The notes under the pieces: model-generated
Seen by the model: only the letters and a program-made list of their open reading frames with translations
Told to the model about the DNA's origin: nothing
The model's database searches: none
In this document: piece after piece, positions 19,017 to 27,562 of the stretch
How the letters are laid out: every line of letters begins with the position of its first letter
Numbering within the stretch: position 1 is the stretch's first letter
Position numbers and translations under genes: made by a program
DNA from: Gallaecimonas pentaromativorans
GTDB lineage: Bacteria; Pseudomonadota; Gammaproteobacteria; Enterobacterales; Gallaecimonadaceae
Assembly: GCF_003751625.1 (NCBI RefSeq)
Contig: NZ_RJUL01000002.1
Coordinates: 496,001-560,000, forward strand
Direction: 5' to 3'
DNA length: 64,000 nucleotides

Positions 19017-19847
19017 TCACGTCAACGTTAACATCTTGGTTAAATGCATTGCCAATGCTTCTGGCTGCTGCAAATGGCAGTGGTGCCCTCCTTCCAGCCA
19101 CACCGGTTCAATTCCACCGAGCAGCGTCAATTCCCGCTGGCGCCGTGCTTCGTCCTTGGTATAGAGACCCTCACTGCCCAGATACACGGCAATAGGGCAG
19201 GCGATACCAGCGACCAAGCTTTGCACCTGATCCGGGGTCAGACGCAGCGGCGAAGTGGTCTTGAGCCTAGGATCGGTACGCCAATGATAGCCATCCTCAC
19301 GCAAAATGCTGGCCCGTCTGACCAGTGGCATAGCCTGCTGAGTGCTGAAATCGCCATTGTGGCTGCGCACTTGTGCCATTTCCCGTAGCGACGGATACAC
19401 CCTGCCGGGCCGGCGCCCGTGCTTGAGGCGAGACAAAATCGCGGCTCGCAAGGTTTGGGCGGCGTGCTCGGGAGGGTTGGAGATGGGCAGCAGGCCGTCA
19501 ATCAGCTGTAAGGTTTTAACCTTATCCGGGAACAATCCGGCAAAGGCGCTGCACAGCATGCCGCCCATGGAGTGCCCCACCAGATGCACGGCGCAGCCCA
19601 GCTGCTCCACCACCTGGTAGAGCTCAAGGAGGTAATCGACAAAGTAATAAGGGCCCTGGCGATGCTCGGAGTGGCCGTGGCCTGGCAAATCGAGGGCGAT
19701 AAGCTCGCCATGCTGCCAGTGCTGGGCCAGAGCCTCGAAGCTACCCGAGTTGTCCATCCAGCCATGCAAGGCAAGCACCGGCTCACCCTGACCCCAGCAC
19801 TGAGCGGCAAGGGTCAGGTCGGCCAAAACAAACTGGCGTTCGGTCAT
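19017..19847 (-). CDS. Alpha/beta-fold hydrolase
   Basis: 276 residues with a complete hydrolase pattern: oxyanion loop LHGWMDN (28-34), DLPGHGHS, nucleophile elbow GHSMGG with Ser93, and a late His in EGGHHCHLQQPE. The substrate is unknown; an esterase or lipid hydrolase is likely. The gene overlaps the methyltransferase-like gene by four bases and is the last gene of the yoaA-tsaB operon, 154 bp upstream of fadD. No terminator separates it from fadD, so read-through is possible. Confidence 0.9.
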   Translation of the reverse strand: MTERQFVLADLTLAAQCWGQGEPVLALHGWMDNSGSFEALAQHWQHGELIALDLPGHGHSEHRQGPYYFVDYLLELYQVVEQLGCAVHLVGHSMGGMLCSAFAGLFPDKVKTLQLIDGLLPISNPPEHAAQTLRAAILSRLKHGRRPGRVYPSLREMAQVRSHNGDFSTQQAMPLVRRASILREDGYHWRTDPRLKTTSPLRLTPDQVQSLVAGIACPIAVYLGSEGLYTKDEARRQRELTLLGGIEPVWLEGGHHCHLQQPEALAMHLTKMLTLT

Positions 19848-20662
19848 TGCGGCTTTTTAAAGCGCAGGGTCATACGGTCGCTTTCGCCAATGGCCAGGTA
19901 TTTGGCCCTGTCTTGATCTTTAAGAGTCAAGGTTGGCGGCAAGGTCCAGACTCCAGCGGGGTAATCCTTGGTGTCTTTGGGGTTGGCGTTGATTTCGCTG
20001 CTGGCATCGAGCACAAAGCCGGCCTTTTTGGCATGCTCAATCACGTAATCGGTGGCCATGTAGCCTGAGCTGGCCATCTCGGCCTCGCTGGTGCCAGCTT
20101 TGGCGCGGTGCTCCACCACCCCGAAGGTACCGCCCGGTTTCAGGGCGCTAAAAGCGGCGCTGAACACGGTGTCCAACTGGCCACTTTTATGCCAGTTGTG
20201 GAGGTTACGAAAGGTCAGCACCATGTCGGCAGAGCCGGGAGCTGCCAGTTGCACCTCTTCGGGCGGCGCCAGCACCGCTAGGGAAACCTTGCCCCAACGG
20301 GCCTCGTTTTGCGCCAACAGGGCCTGGTAGGCCTTGCCGGCCCGAACGTAATAGCCTTCTTCGCCATTGGGGCCGGGCTGGGTGGAGAAACTGGCGGCAA
20401 TAAAGTGCCCCTGGTCTTTGAGGTAAGGGGCCAAAATGGCGCTATACCAGCCGCTGGCGCCGGGCCACAGCTCCACCACCGTCATGGTGGGTTTAATGCC
20501 CATAAAGGCCAGGGTCTCGGCCGGATGGCGGTATTGGTCCCTTGCCACCTGGGCCTCGGGACGGGCACCACTGTGCACCGCTTGGTCGAGGGTGATGGCG
20601 CTGGCATTAAAACTCAGGGCCATAACGGCCCCGAGTACTGACATGTAAAGTGTCCTTGTCAT
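19844..20662 (-). CDS. Exported class I methyltransferase-like protein
   Basis: 272 residues. The N-terminus (MTRTLYMSVLGAVMALSFNASA) is a convincing Sec signal peptide cleaved near residue 22. The mature part has a Rossmann methyltransferase layout: a motif I-like VVELWPGASGWYSAILAP (glycines fewer than usual), a motif II-like acidic stretch, a motif IV-like ADMVLTFRNLHNWH and LKPGGTFGVVEHR. Such proteins are usually annotated as methyltransferases, yet SAM is not known to be supplied to the periplasm, so the real activity is open. It overlaps both neighbours by four bases. Confidence 0.87.
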   Translation of the reverse strand: MTRTLYMSVLGAVMALSFNASAITLDQAVHSGARPEAQVARDQYRHPAETLAFMGIKPTMTVVELWPGASGWYSAILAPYLKDQGHFIAASFSTQPGPNGEEGYYVRAGKAYQALLAQNEARWGKVSLAVLAPPEEVQLAAPGSADMVLTFRNLHNWHKSGQLDTVFSAAFSALKPGGTFGVVEHRAKAGTSEAEMASSGYMATDYVIEHAKKAGFVLDASSEINANPKDTKDYPAGVWTLPPTLTLKDQDRAKYLAIGESDRMTLRFKKPQ

Positions 20663-21297
20663 TTTTGCTTCCCTGGTTGGTTATTGTTGCCCCGTGGCAA
20701 CGGCTTGGGTGTGTAATCGGGTTTGGGTACCTTGGGCCCGGTTACTCGTGCCCGCTGCGGGCCGTAATAGTAGGGATGATAGAAGAAGGGGTCGCCCCAA
20801 TACCCATAGCCGTAGCCGAAGGGAGAGCCCCAATAAGGACCCCAGCGATCAGGGTAATAATCCACTTGTTGCTGCGGTGCCCAGAGTTTGAAGTTACTGA
20901 CGTTCAGCACCGGGTAGGTATAGGAAAAATCCCCCACCTGGCCTTTTTCGGCCTTACCGACAGTCCCCACCAGGGCGACGCGATACCCCTTGGGAATGGA
21001 CACCGGATCGACAAAACCGTCAACATAGGCATAGAAACGGCCGGGGCTGGGGTTATCAAGGCTTGGCCGGCCGCTGTTGGTCAGTGAGGTGAACATCACC
21101 TCGATACGGGTTTTGTCCTTGAGATTGGTCACCCCCGTCACCACCCCACCCCAACGGGCGGTTTTGCCTACTTCCTGCCCTTCACGGGCCAGGTTATAAG
21201 CGGCGAGGTTGGTGCCTTCCGGCACTTTGAGCTCGTCGGGCATGCTGGCACATCCTGCCAGCAGCACAACCAGAGCCAGGCTCAGATTACGCCACAT
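20659..21297 (-). CDS. Slp/YeaY-family outer membrane lipoprotein
   Basis: 212 residues. A lipoprotein signal with lipobox LLAGC places the lipidated Cys at residue 16. The Slp domain follows (VRWGG-type motif seen as ARWGGVVTGVTN, and GRFYAYVDGFVDP). The C-terminal 60 residues form a low-complexity Tyr/Gly/Pro-rich tail (YWGSPFGYGYGYWGDPFFYH), which is longer than I expect for Slp. In E. coli the homologue yeaY sits between fadD and tsaB, as here. Slp proteins are starvation-induced; their function is unclear. Confidence 0.9.
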   Translation of the reverse strand: MWRNLSLALVVLLAGCASMPDELKVPEGTNLAAYNLAREGQEVGKTARWGGVVTGVTNLKDKTRIEVMFTSLTNSGRPSLDNPSPGRFYAYVDGFVDPVSIPKGYRVALVGTVGKAEKGQVGDFSYTYPVLNVSNFKLWAPQQQVDYYPDRWGPYWGSPFGYGYGYWGDPFFYHPYYYGPQRARVTGPKVPKPDYTPKPLPRGNNNQPGKQK

Positions 21298-21300
21298 GGT

Positions 21301-21912
21301 TTACCTCCTAGTTACTACCCACACTACAGTAGATAGACCGATGAAAACCCAAAAAATCACGAAGATAGTGGCAGGTATTGCCGTTAATTGGTAGAGAAGG
21401 TGCCCGTCACCACCTGTGCCCAAGAGTAGTTGTAAAGGGGATAACAAGGCATTAACCAGCAAGGTAGCGGCCAGCAACGCCCACACCCAGCGCCCTTTGG
21501 CGCCCAGGCGCCACAGGCTAGCAAAACCGGCAACAAAAGCCGCCAGCAAAAAACCGCTCAGTAGGTCCCTGACCCAGAAAACCAAAACGCTCAGTATCGT
21601 AACTAGCAACAATGGGCTAAGCCAGCGCCAGGCCTGCCCTACCGTCGCCCCTTGCCACAGCAGCACCCCGGCAAGGCTTGCCGCCGGGTAGCCACTTAAA
21701 CCAATAAGCACCGGCCAGCCGCCGCCGCTTAAGGTGTGGCCGGCGCCATTGGCGGCCAGCACCAATTGCCTGACGCTGCCGCCGGTGGCAAGCGTCACCA
21801 GGGCATGGCCAAGTTCGTGAAAAAAGGCGGTAAACCAGAGAAACGGCAGATTGAGGATGGGTATAAATTGCAGCAGAACTGCTGCCAGCAAGGCCAGTAG
21901 CAGGCGCTTCAA
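21301..21912 (-). CDS. Small M50-type membrane metallopeptidase
   Basis: 203 residues with about six membrane helices. The zinc motif HELGH is at residues 32-36 at the end of the second hydrophobic segment, as in the M50B (SpoIVFB-like) peptidases. A second ligand could come from a later Asp/Asn (WVRDLLSG). There are no PDZ or CBS domains. The substrate is unknown. It lies three bases upstream of slp and overlaps the 89-residue gene by four bases. Confidence 0.85.
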   Translation of the reverse strand: MKRLLLALLAAVLLQFIPILNLPFLWFTAFFHELGHALVTLATGGSVRQLVLAANGAGHTLSGGGWPVLIGLSGYPAASLAGVLLWQGATVGQAWRWLSPLLLVTILSVLVFWVRDLLSGFLLAAFVAGFASLWRLGAKGRWVWALLAATLLVNALLSPLQLLLGTGGDGHLLYQLTAIPATIFVIFWVFIGLSTVVWVVTRR

Positions 21913-22178
21913 ACGTAGAGATCCACCCCTAGCAGGGAAGACGCTTCTTCCTTGCGGGCTTGGCGGTCGAGGGATTGGTATTCAGCCACCGCCTTACGGT
22001 TGCGGCTGGAAGGTTGGTCGTATTGGACCTGATAATCCTGCGCCGCCGCCACCCCTTTGGCGCTGTAGCGCACCAGATCAGTACTGGCCGTAGCCGCGCC
22101 AGGCGACGACGGCGTGGCCGCCGGTACCGAGACCGGTGGCTGCGTACTGGGCTGATAGGGGTTGGATTGAATGCGCAT
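21909..22178 (-). CDS. Small conserved hypothetical protein, 89 aa
   Basis: An 89-residue protein with a Pro/Ser/Ala-rich, probably disordered first half and a short C-terminal helix ending in a motif like AVAEYQSLDRQARKEEAS followed by LLGVDLYV. This 'xYxxL...LxGVDLYx' ending recurs in small proteins of marine gammaproteobacteria, as far as I recall, and may be a binding peptide. Function unknown. It is embedded in an operon: eight bases after tsaB and a four-base overlap with the M50 gene, which argues that it is real. Confidence 0.75.
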   Translation of the reverse strand: MRIQSNPYQPSTQPPVSVPAATPSSPGAATASTDLVRYSAKGVAAAQDYQVQYDQPSSRNRKAVAEYQSLDRQARKEEASSLLGVDLYV

Positions 22179-22186
22179 TTAAGGCT

Positions 22187-22861
22187 CTATTCCCGACCGG
22201 GCAGTTTCTTCCAGGTTACTTTATCACGAAGATACACGGGCTCAACATTGAGTGCATCGGCGTAGCGACCCTCATTATAGGCGGCCTGTGCCAGAGGCAG
22301 CATAAAGCGGGCATCGGGAAGTGTGATGTCGCTCGCATCAAGCCCTAAGCTGGCAACCAGCTCCGGGTAGGCACCAAAGCCGGTGCCGACCGCCAGCGCC
22401 GGCCAGGGGCTGGTTACCTCTTGGGGCGCCAGCACCGCTTCTTCGCCCACCAGTTGCATCAGGCCGTCTTTGGCCTCGAAAGCCCCCACATACACTTCGC
22501 CCATGCGGGCATCGATGGCGGCCAGCACCTTTTGCTGGCCGGTCTGCATAAGCGCCTGCTGGGCCATGGCCGCCAGGTTGGAGACGGTCACCACCGGCTT
22601 GCCGGCCGAAAACGCCAGCCCCTGCACTATGCCAATACCAATGCGCACCCCGGTAAAGCTGCCGGGGCCACGGCCCACCACTAGGGCGTCGACGTCTTTT
22701 AGGCCAATGCCGGCTTGCGCCAGCAGGCTATCAATCATCGGCAAAATCTTTTGGGTATGCTGCTGTGGGCAGACTTCAAAACGGCCCAGCACCTCATCGC
22801 CTTTTAGCAGCGCGGCGCTGCAGGCTTCGGTTGCCGTATCCAGGGCAAGCAATACGGTCAT
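22187..22861 (-). CDS. tsaB: tRNA threonylcarbamoyladenosine biosynthesis protein TsaB
   Basis: 224 residues, YeaZ/TsaB type of the ASKHA fold. The N-terminus has LALDTATEACSAAL, and the family signature VGRGPGSFTGVRIGIG is near residue 62. It is the non-catalytic scaffold partner of TsaD in making t6A37 of ANN-decoding tRNAs. Its start overlaps the yoaA stop by four bases, an arrangement conserved with E. coli. Confidence 0.97.
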   Translation of the reverse strand: MTVLLALDTATEACSAALLKGDEVLGRFEVCPQQHTQKILPMIDSLLAQAGIGLKDVDALVVGRGPGSFTGVRIGIGIVQGLAFSAGKPVVTVSNLAAMAQQALMQTGQQKVLAAIDARMGEVYVGAFEAKDGLMQLVGEEAVLAPQEVTSPWPALAVGTGFGAYPELVASLGLDASDITLPDARFMLPLAQAAYNEGRYADALNVEPVYLRDKVTWKKLPGRE

Positions 22862-24759
22862 TGTGTCTCCGAGAAAAACGCCAAGGCCTGGTTCAGATCC
22901 CGGGTGCGCTTGAATGGCGGCAGACTTTTGACAAAGGTCTGGCCATAAGGCCGGTTTACCAGGCGGTTATCGCAAATTACCAGCACCCCTCGGTCGTCAG
23001 AGTCGCGGATAAGGCGCCCTGCCCCCTGCTTTAAGGCAATAACGGCCTGAGGCAATTGCAGGGTGGCAAAAGGGTCTTCGCCTTTGAGGCGGCAATCTTC
23101 GCTGCGGGCTTGCAGCAAAGGGTCATCCGGATGGCCGAAGGGCAGTTTGTCGATAATAACACAGGACAGCGCCTCGCCCCGCACGTCCACCCCTTCCCAA
23201 AAGCTGCCGGTGCCCAGCAACACGCCGTTACCGGCCTCGACAAACTGCTCCAGCAAGGTGCGCTTGGGCGCGGTGCCCTGCACAAAGAGCGGAAAATCCA
23301 GTTTGTCTTCCAGCCAGCGGGCGGCCTGGCCCAGCATGCGATGGGAGGTAAAGAGCACAAAGGTGCGGCCACCAACCTTTTGAATAAGCGGCAGCAAGGG
23401 CGCCAACAGCTGCTCGGCCGAGCGCTGCATATTGGGCTCGGGCATATCCCTTGGCACCACCCATAAGCCTTGCTTGGGGTAGTCAAAGGGGCTGTCGAGA
23501 ATAAGGGTTTTACTGGGTTTAAGGCCAAGCAGGCTACTGAAGTGGCCAAAGGCGTCGTCCACCGCCAAGGTGGCTGAGGTAAAAATCCAGGCCGAGGGGT
23601 GGTCGTCCACCAAGGCGGCGAACTTGTCCGCCACCGACAAGGGGGTCAGGTTCAGCGACAGATGGCGGCGGGTGGTTTCAAACCAATAGCTGAAACCGAG
23701 CTTGCCGGTGTCCAGCACCCGGGCCAGGCGATTTTTAATCACCGCCAGCCGCTCGTAGAGGTTGTCGGCGCTTTCGCTGCGGCCCAGGTTGCTTTTCAGC
23801 ACTTCCACCACAAAATCGAGATCGCTGTTTACCTTGGCCAGCACCGGTTGCAGGCCTTTTTCGATTTGCCGCAGGTTGCCTTTTTGCGGCTCGTCTCCCA
23901 GGCCCAGGCGCATGTCCATGGTGGTGGTGGCCAGGCGCTCGGCGGCCAGGGCCAGTTGGCGCTGATCTTTAAGCTCGGTGCGCACGCACACTTCCACGTC
24001 TTTACACAGATCCTGGATCTGCCGGGTAGAAACCGACTCGCCGAAATACTGGCAGGCGATGTCTGGTAGCTGATGGGCCTCGTCAAAGATCACCGCATCG
24101 GCCTTGGGAATAAGCTCGCCAAAACCGGTGTCGCGAATGGCCATGTCGGCAAAAAAGAGGTGGTGGTTAATCACCACCAGGTCGGCATCCATGGCCTTTT
24201 TGCGGGCCTTGACCAGATAACAGTCTTCAAAATGTGGGCAATCACGGCCCAGGCAGTTCTCCGCCGTGGAGGTGACATGAGGAAAGACCCCGGCGTCTTC
24301 TGGCAGCGGCAGCTCGGCAATATCGCCGCTTTCGGTGCGCGGCGCCCAGCGGGTAACCTGGGTAAATTCGGCCAGTAGCGCCGGATCCAAGAGGTTGGTG
24401 TCGGCTTCCCGGGCCTTGAGCCTCGCCAGGCACAGGTAGTTGGCGCGGCCTTTTAGCAGCGACAGCGCGGGCGCCGTGCCTAGGGCGTCGCGAATGCGGG
24501 GCAAGTCTTTTAAAAACAGCTGCTCTTGCAGGGCCTTGGTACCGGTTGAGATAACGATTTTCTTGCCGGCCTTTAAGGCGGGCACCAGATAGGCAAAGGT
24601 CTTGCCGGTGCCGGTGCCGGCTTCCACCACCACGGTGCTGCGGTTATCGATGGCTTCTTCTACAAGGTGCGCCATATCCAACTGCGGCGCGCGGGGCTTG
24701 AAGCCGTCAATAGCCTTGGCCAGGGGGCCTTGGGGGGAGAAAAGTTCGTCGAGAGTCAT
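22858..24759 (-). CDS. yoaA: DinG/XPD-family ATP-dependent helicase YoaA
   Basis: 633 residues from the ATG at 24759, which gives the E. coli-like start (MTLDELFSPQGPLAKAI). Walker A is EAGTGTGKT (46-54) and the DEAH box is DEAHQ (226-230). The four iron-sulfur cysteines are Cys110, Cys169, Cys174 and Cys180. Motifs V and VI are at GSFWEGVDVRGE and KQGAGRLIRDSDD. E. coli YoaA partners the polymerase III chi subunit HolC in replication repair. An upstream GTG at 24798 would add 13 residues without similarity. Confidence 0.96.
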   Translation of the reverse strand: MTLDELFSPQGPLAKAIDGFKPRAPQLDMAHLVEEAIDNRSTVVVEAGTGTGKTFAYLVPALKAGKKIVISTGTKALQEQLFLKDLPRIRDALGTAPALSLLKGRANYLCLARLKAREADTNLLDPALLAEFTQVTRWAPRTESGDIAELPLPEDAGVFPHVTSTAENCLGRDCPHFEDCYLVKARKKAMDADLVVINHHLFFADMAIRDTGFGELIPKADAVIFDEAHQLPDIACQYFGESVSTRQIQDLCKDVEVCVRTELKDQRQLALAAERLATTTMDMRLGLGDEPQKGNLRQIEKGLQPVLAKVNSDLDFVVEVLKSNLGRSESADNLYERLAVIKNRLARVLDTGKLGFSYWFETTRRHLSLNLTPLSVADKFAALVDDHPSAWIFTSATLAVDDAFGHFSSLLGLKPSKTLILDSPFDYPKQGLWVVPRDMPEPNMQRSAEQLLAPLLPLIQKVGGRTFVLFTSHRMLGQAARWLEDKLDFPLFVQGTAPKRTLLEQFVEAGNGVLLGTGSFWEGVDVRGEALSCVIIDKLPFGHPDDPLLQARSEDCRLKGEDPFATLQLPQAVIALKQGAGRLIRDSDDRGVLVICDNRLVNRPYGQTFVKSLPPFKRTRDLNQALAFFSETQ

Positions 24760-24806
24760 CGGGGCACGGCCAGCTAATCGAGCTGGGGAGCTTAACACGG
24801 CGCCCT

Positions 24807-25091
24807 TCAGGCAAAAAGATCGACATCCGGGGCGCTGTTGTCTTCGTCTTCTAAGTCAATGCCGCGGCGATCGTAATAATGCATGGTCTGCCCTTTGCGC
24901 TTACGGCGGCGCCGGTCCTGTTGCTCACGGCGCTTGTTCTGCCGGTCTTCAGTCTCGGCAACGGCATCGGGATGCGCTTCGGTTTTACTGGTAGGTTGCG
25001 TCTTTTGCACCTCCTGAACCTTGCGCTCCGGTTGCGTGGGCTCCGGGTTCGGCTTGGGCAGAAAGGGCAAAAACGGGTCAAGACTGATCAT
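24807..25091 (-). CDS. Small charged hypothetical protein, 94 aa
   Basis: A 94-residue protein with a short N-terminal segment containing FLPFLPK, a long hydrophilic middle rich in Lys/Arg/Glu/Gln (including DRRRRKRKG) and an acidic tail (DLEDEDNSAPDVDLFA). It looks intrinsically disordered. The ATG at 25091 follows AGAGGTG; a GTG at 25100 is the alternative. It lies 47 bases upstream of yoaA on the same strand and diverges from the his leader, so it is probably the first gene of the yoaA operon. I do not recognise a family. Confidence 0.6.
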   Translation of the reverse strand: MISLDPFLPFLPKPNPEPTQPERKVQEVQKTQPTSKTEAHPDAVAETEDRQNKRREQQDRRRRKRKGQTMHYYDRRGIDLEDEDNSAPDVDLFA

Positions 25092-25141
25092 CGTTATCAC
25101 CTCTGCTTATTTATCGACCAAAATTTCATGGTCTTTAGGGG

Positions 25142-25171
25142 TTGTCAATCCATTGGCGGGTCGGGTATGGT
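25142..25171 (+). promoter_or_regulatory. Candidate promoter of the his operon
   Basis: TTGTCA (25142-25147) and TATGGT (25166-25171) with an 18-bp spacer. Transcription would start near 25178, about 30 nt before the leader peptide. Confidence 0.5.
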
Positions 25172-25206
25172 GAATGCACTGACTTTTCGAGCGCATATTT
25201 ACGCAC

Positions 25207-25260
25207 ATGAACACTTTCCTCCTGAACAACGTGCACCATCATCATCACGCCACCGAGTAG
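25207..25260 (+). CDS. hisL: his operon leader peptide
   Basis: A 17-residue peptide, MNTFLLNNVHHHHHATE, with five consecutive His codons (25234-25248), ending at TAG 25258-25260. It lies upstream of hisG and inside a set of alternative RNA hairpins. Ribosomes stalling at the His codons when charged His-tRNA is scarce would let the operon be read. It differs in sequence from the E. coli leader but has the same design. Confidence 0.93.
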   Translation: MNTFLLNNVHHHHHATE

Positions 25261-25364
25261 CCTTCAGGAGGATATTCGACTGGAAGGCTATGGTCCTTCC
25301 GGCGGATGTCAAAGGTCATAAGTACCAGACAAAAACCCCGGCAGGACACCTAGCCGGGGTTTTT
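25217..25364 (+). promoter_or_regulatory. Histidine attenuator (alternative hairpins plus terminator)
   Basis: Six segments can be read. A 25217-25226 pairs perfectly (10 bp) with B 25263-25272. C 25282-25287 pairs with D 25295-25300 (GGAAGG/CCTTCC). E 25331-25342 pairs with F 25353-25364 (AAAAACCCCGGC/GCCGGGGTTTTT), forming the terminator. In the alternative state, B (25261-25268) pairs with C (25280-25287), and D (25294-25305) pairs with E (25336-25346), which breaks the terminator. The His codons lie just after A, so a stalled ribosome masks A and favours the antiterminated form. Confidence 0.88.
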
Positions 25365-25384
25365 ACTTACTTAGGACCAACATC

Positions 25385-26296
25385 ATGACCACCGACAAAA
25401 CACGCTTACGCATCGCCATCCAAAAATCCGGGCGCTTGAGCCGCGACAGCGAAAAGCTGCTGTCCCAACTGGGCGTTAAATTCGTGATGCGCGATAACCG
25501 CCTTATCGCCCACGCCGAGAACCTGCCCATCGACATCCTGCGGGTCCGTGACGACGACATCCCGGCCCTAGTGATGGACGGCATTATCGACCTGGGCATC
25601 GTCGGCCAAAACGTACTGGAAGAAGTGGAGCTGGAGCGCCAGGCCGACGCCATGCCAGCCCGTTACCGCGAGCTCAAGGCCCTGGGTTTTGGCAAATGCC
25701 GTTTGTCTCTGGCCATCCCGGAGGACGAGGAATTTGCCAGCGCCGAGGCCCTTGACGGCAAAATTATCGCCACCTCCTACCCGCGCCTGTTGGGCCGTTA
25801 TCTCGCCGCCAAAGGCACCAGTTTTAAAAACTGCCAACTGAACGGCTCGGTGGAAGTGGCCCCCCGCGCCGGCCTGGCTGACGCCATCTGCGATCTGGTA
25901 TCCACCGGTGCCACCTTGGAGGCCAACGGTCTTAAGGAAGTGGAAGTCATCTACCGCTCCCAGGCCACCTTGATCGCCCGCGAGCAGGCCTTTGAGCCGG
26001 CCAAGCAGCAGCTTATCGACACCCTGATGACCCGCCTGCAAGGGGTGCTGAGCGCCCGCGAAAGCAAGTACATCATGCTGCACGCCCCCAAAAACAAGCT
26101 CGGCGAAATCGTCAAATTGCTACCCGGCGCCGAAAACCCCACCATCTTGCCCCTCGCAGGCCAAGAGGGTGAAGAGGTAAAAGTGGCGCTGCACGCGGTG
26201 GCCAGCGAAACCCTGTTCTGGGAAACCATGGAAGCCCTCAAGGCCCTGGGCGCCTCCAGCATCCTGGTGCTGCCCATTGAGAAAATGTTGGAGTAA
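25385..26296 (+). CDS. hisG: ATP phosphoribosyltransferase HisG (long form)
   Basis: 303 residues, the long form with a C-terminal regulatory domain that binds histidine. The N-terminus [12 protein letters not shown] and the [11 protein letters not shown] segment are family features, as is the PRPP-binding-like [14 protein letters not shown]. It catalyses the first step of histidine synthesis, joining ATP and PRPP, and is feedback-inhibited by histidine. It is the first structural gene after the attenuator. Confidence 0.98.
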   Translation: MTTDKTRLRIAIQKSGRLSRDSEKLLSQLGVKFVMRDNRLIAHAENLPIDILRVRDDDIPALVMDGIIDLGIVGQNVLEEVELERQADAMPARYRELKALGFGKCRLSLAIPEDEEFASAEALDGKIIATSYPRLLGRYLAAKGTSFKNCQLNGSVEVAPRAGLADAICDLVSTGATLEANGLKEVEVIYRSQATLIAREQAFEPAKQQLIDTLMTRLQGVLSARESKYIMLHAPKNKLGEIVKLLPGAENPTILPLAGQEGEEVKVALHAVASETLFWETMEALKALGASSILVLPIEKMLE

Positions 26297-26299
26297 GCC

Positions 26300-27562
26300 A
26301 TGCTCACCATCATCGATTGGGCCGCCCTTGGCGCCAAAGAGCAGCAAAACCTGTTGACCCGCCCGGCCCAAAAAGACAGCGCCGCCATTCGCGGTATCGT
26401 CAGCGATATCCTGGCGGCGGTGCGCGCAGAGGGCGATGCAGCCCTTAGCCGCTACGCCAGCACCCTGGATAACTACGACGGCTCGCGTTGGGTAGCCACC
26501 AAGGATGCACTGGCCAGCATCAAGCCCGAGCTTCGCGTTGCCATGGAACAAGCGGTGGCCAACATCAGCCGTTTTCACGAGGCCCAGCGCCCTCAGGCCA
26601 TTACCGTGGAAACCCAGCCCGGCATTCTTTGCGAGCAGCGCTGGCAGGCTTTGGAGCGCATCGGCATCTATGTACCCGGCGGCTCGGCGCCGCTGCCCTC
26701 TTCTGTATTAATGCAGGCCATACCGGCCCGTATCGCCGGGGTTGAGGAGATCATCCTCGCCACTCCCGGCCCGGTGCCGGATGTGATTCTGGCCGCCGCC
26801 GCCCTGGCTGGCATTCCCCAGGTGCTGGCCCTGGGCGGCGCCCAGGCCATTGCCGCCATGGCCTATGGTGACAAACCGGTGGTGAAAATCTTCGGCCCCG
26901 GCAATGCCTATGTCACCGAAGCAAAGCGCCAGGTGGCCCTGGACGGTATCGCCATCGACATGCCCGCAGGCCCCTCCGAGGTGATGGTGCTGGCCGACGC
27001 CAATGCTAACCCCCGCTTTGTAGCGGCCGACTTGTTGAGCCAGGCCGAGCATGGCCCGGACTCGCAAGTGGTGCTAGTGACCACCAGCCAAGCCCTGGCC
27101 GAGGCGGTAAATAAAGCACTGGCCGAACTCACCGCCACGCTGTCGCGCCAGGCCATTACCCTCAAAGCCCTGGATAATAGCCGCACCCTGGTGGTGAAAA
27201 CCGAGGCCGAGCTGGTAGCAATATCCAACAGCTACGCCCCCGAGCACTTGATTTTGCAGCTCGACAACGCCCAGCAGCTGCTGGGAAGGCTGAAAAACGC
27301 CGGTTCTATTTTTGTCGGCGCCTACAGCCCCGAGTCTGCCGGCGATTACGCCTCCGGCACCAACCACGTGCTGCCCACTTATGGCCTGGCCAAAAGTTAT
27401 TCAAGCTTGGGCCTGTTGGACTTTATGCGCCGCTACACGGTGCAGACCCTCAGTAAAGCTGGCCTGGAAACCCTGGCCCCCACTTTGATTGCCCTGGCCG
27501 ACGCCGAGGGTCTGGATGCCCACAGACTGGCGGTCACAGTCCGCCTGGAGAACAAGGCATGA
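26300..27562 (+). CDS. hisD: Histidinol dehydrogenase HisD
   Basis: 420 residues. It oxidises L-histidinol to L-histidine in two NAD+-dependent steps with a bound Zn2+. Visible family blocks are ERIGIYVPGGSAPLPSSVLM, IFGPGNAYVTEAK, DMPAGPSEVMVLAD with SQAEHGPDSQ, and the SAGDYASGTNHVLPT block with ligand His residues. It starts three bases after hisG and overlaps hisC by four bases (ATGA). Confidence 0.98.
   Translation: MLTIIDWAALGAKEQQNLLTRPAQKDSAAIRGIVSDILAAVRAEGDAALSRYASTLDNYDGSRWVATKDALASIKPELRVAMEQAVANISRFHEAQRPQAITVETQPGILCEQRWQALERIGIYVPGGSAPLPSSVLMQAIPARIAGVEEIILATPGPVPDVILAAAALAGIPQVLALGGAQAIAAMAYGDKPVVKIFGPGNAYVTEAKRQVALDGIAIDMPAGPSEVMVLADANANPRFVAADLLSQAEHGPDSQVVLVTTSQALAEAVNKALAELTATLSRQAITLKALDNSRTLVVKTEAELVAISNSYAPEHLILQLDNAQQLLGRLKNAGSIFVGAYSPESAGDYASGTNHVLPTYGLAKSYSSLGLLDFMRRYTVQTLSKAGLETLAPTLIALADAEGLDAHRLAVTVRLENKA

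Noticed and set aside
24879-25388. Plus-strand frame of 169 codons across the his leader
   Set aside because: It overlaps the 94-residue protein antisense and runs through the attenuator. The His leader and hairpins explain the region better.
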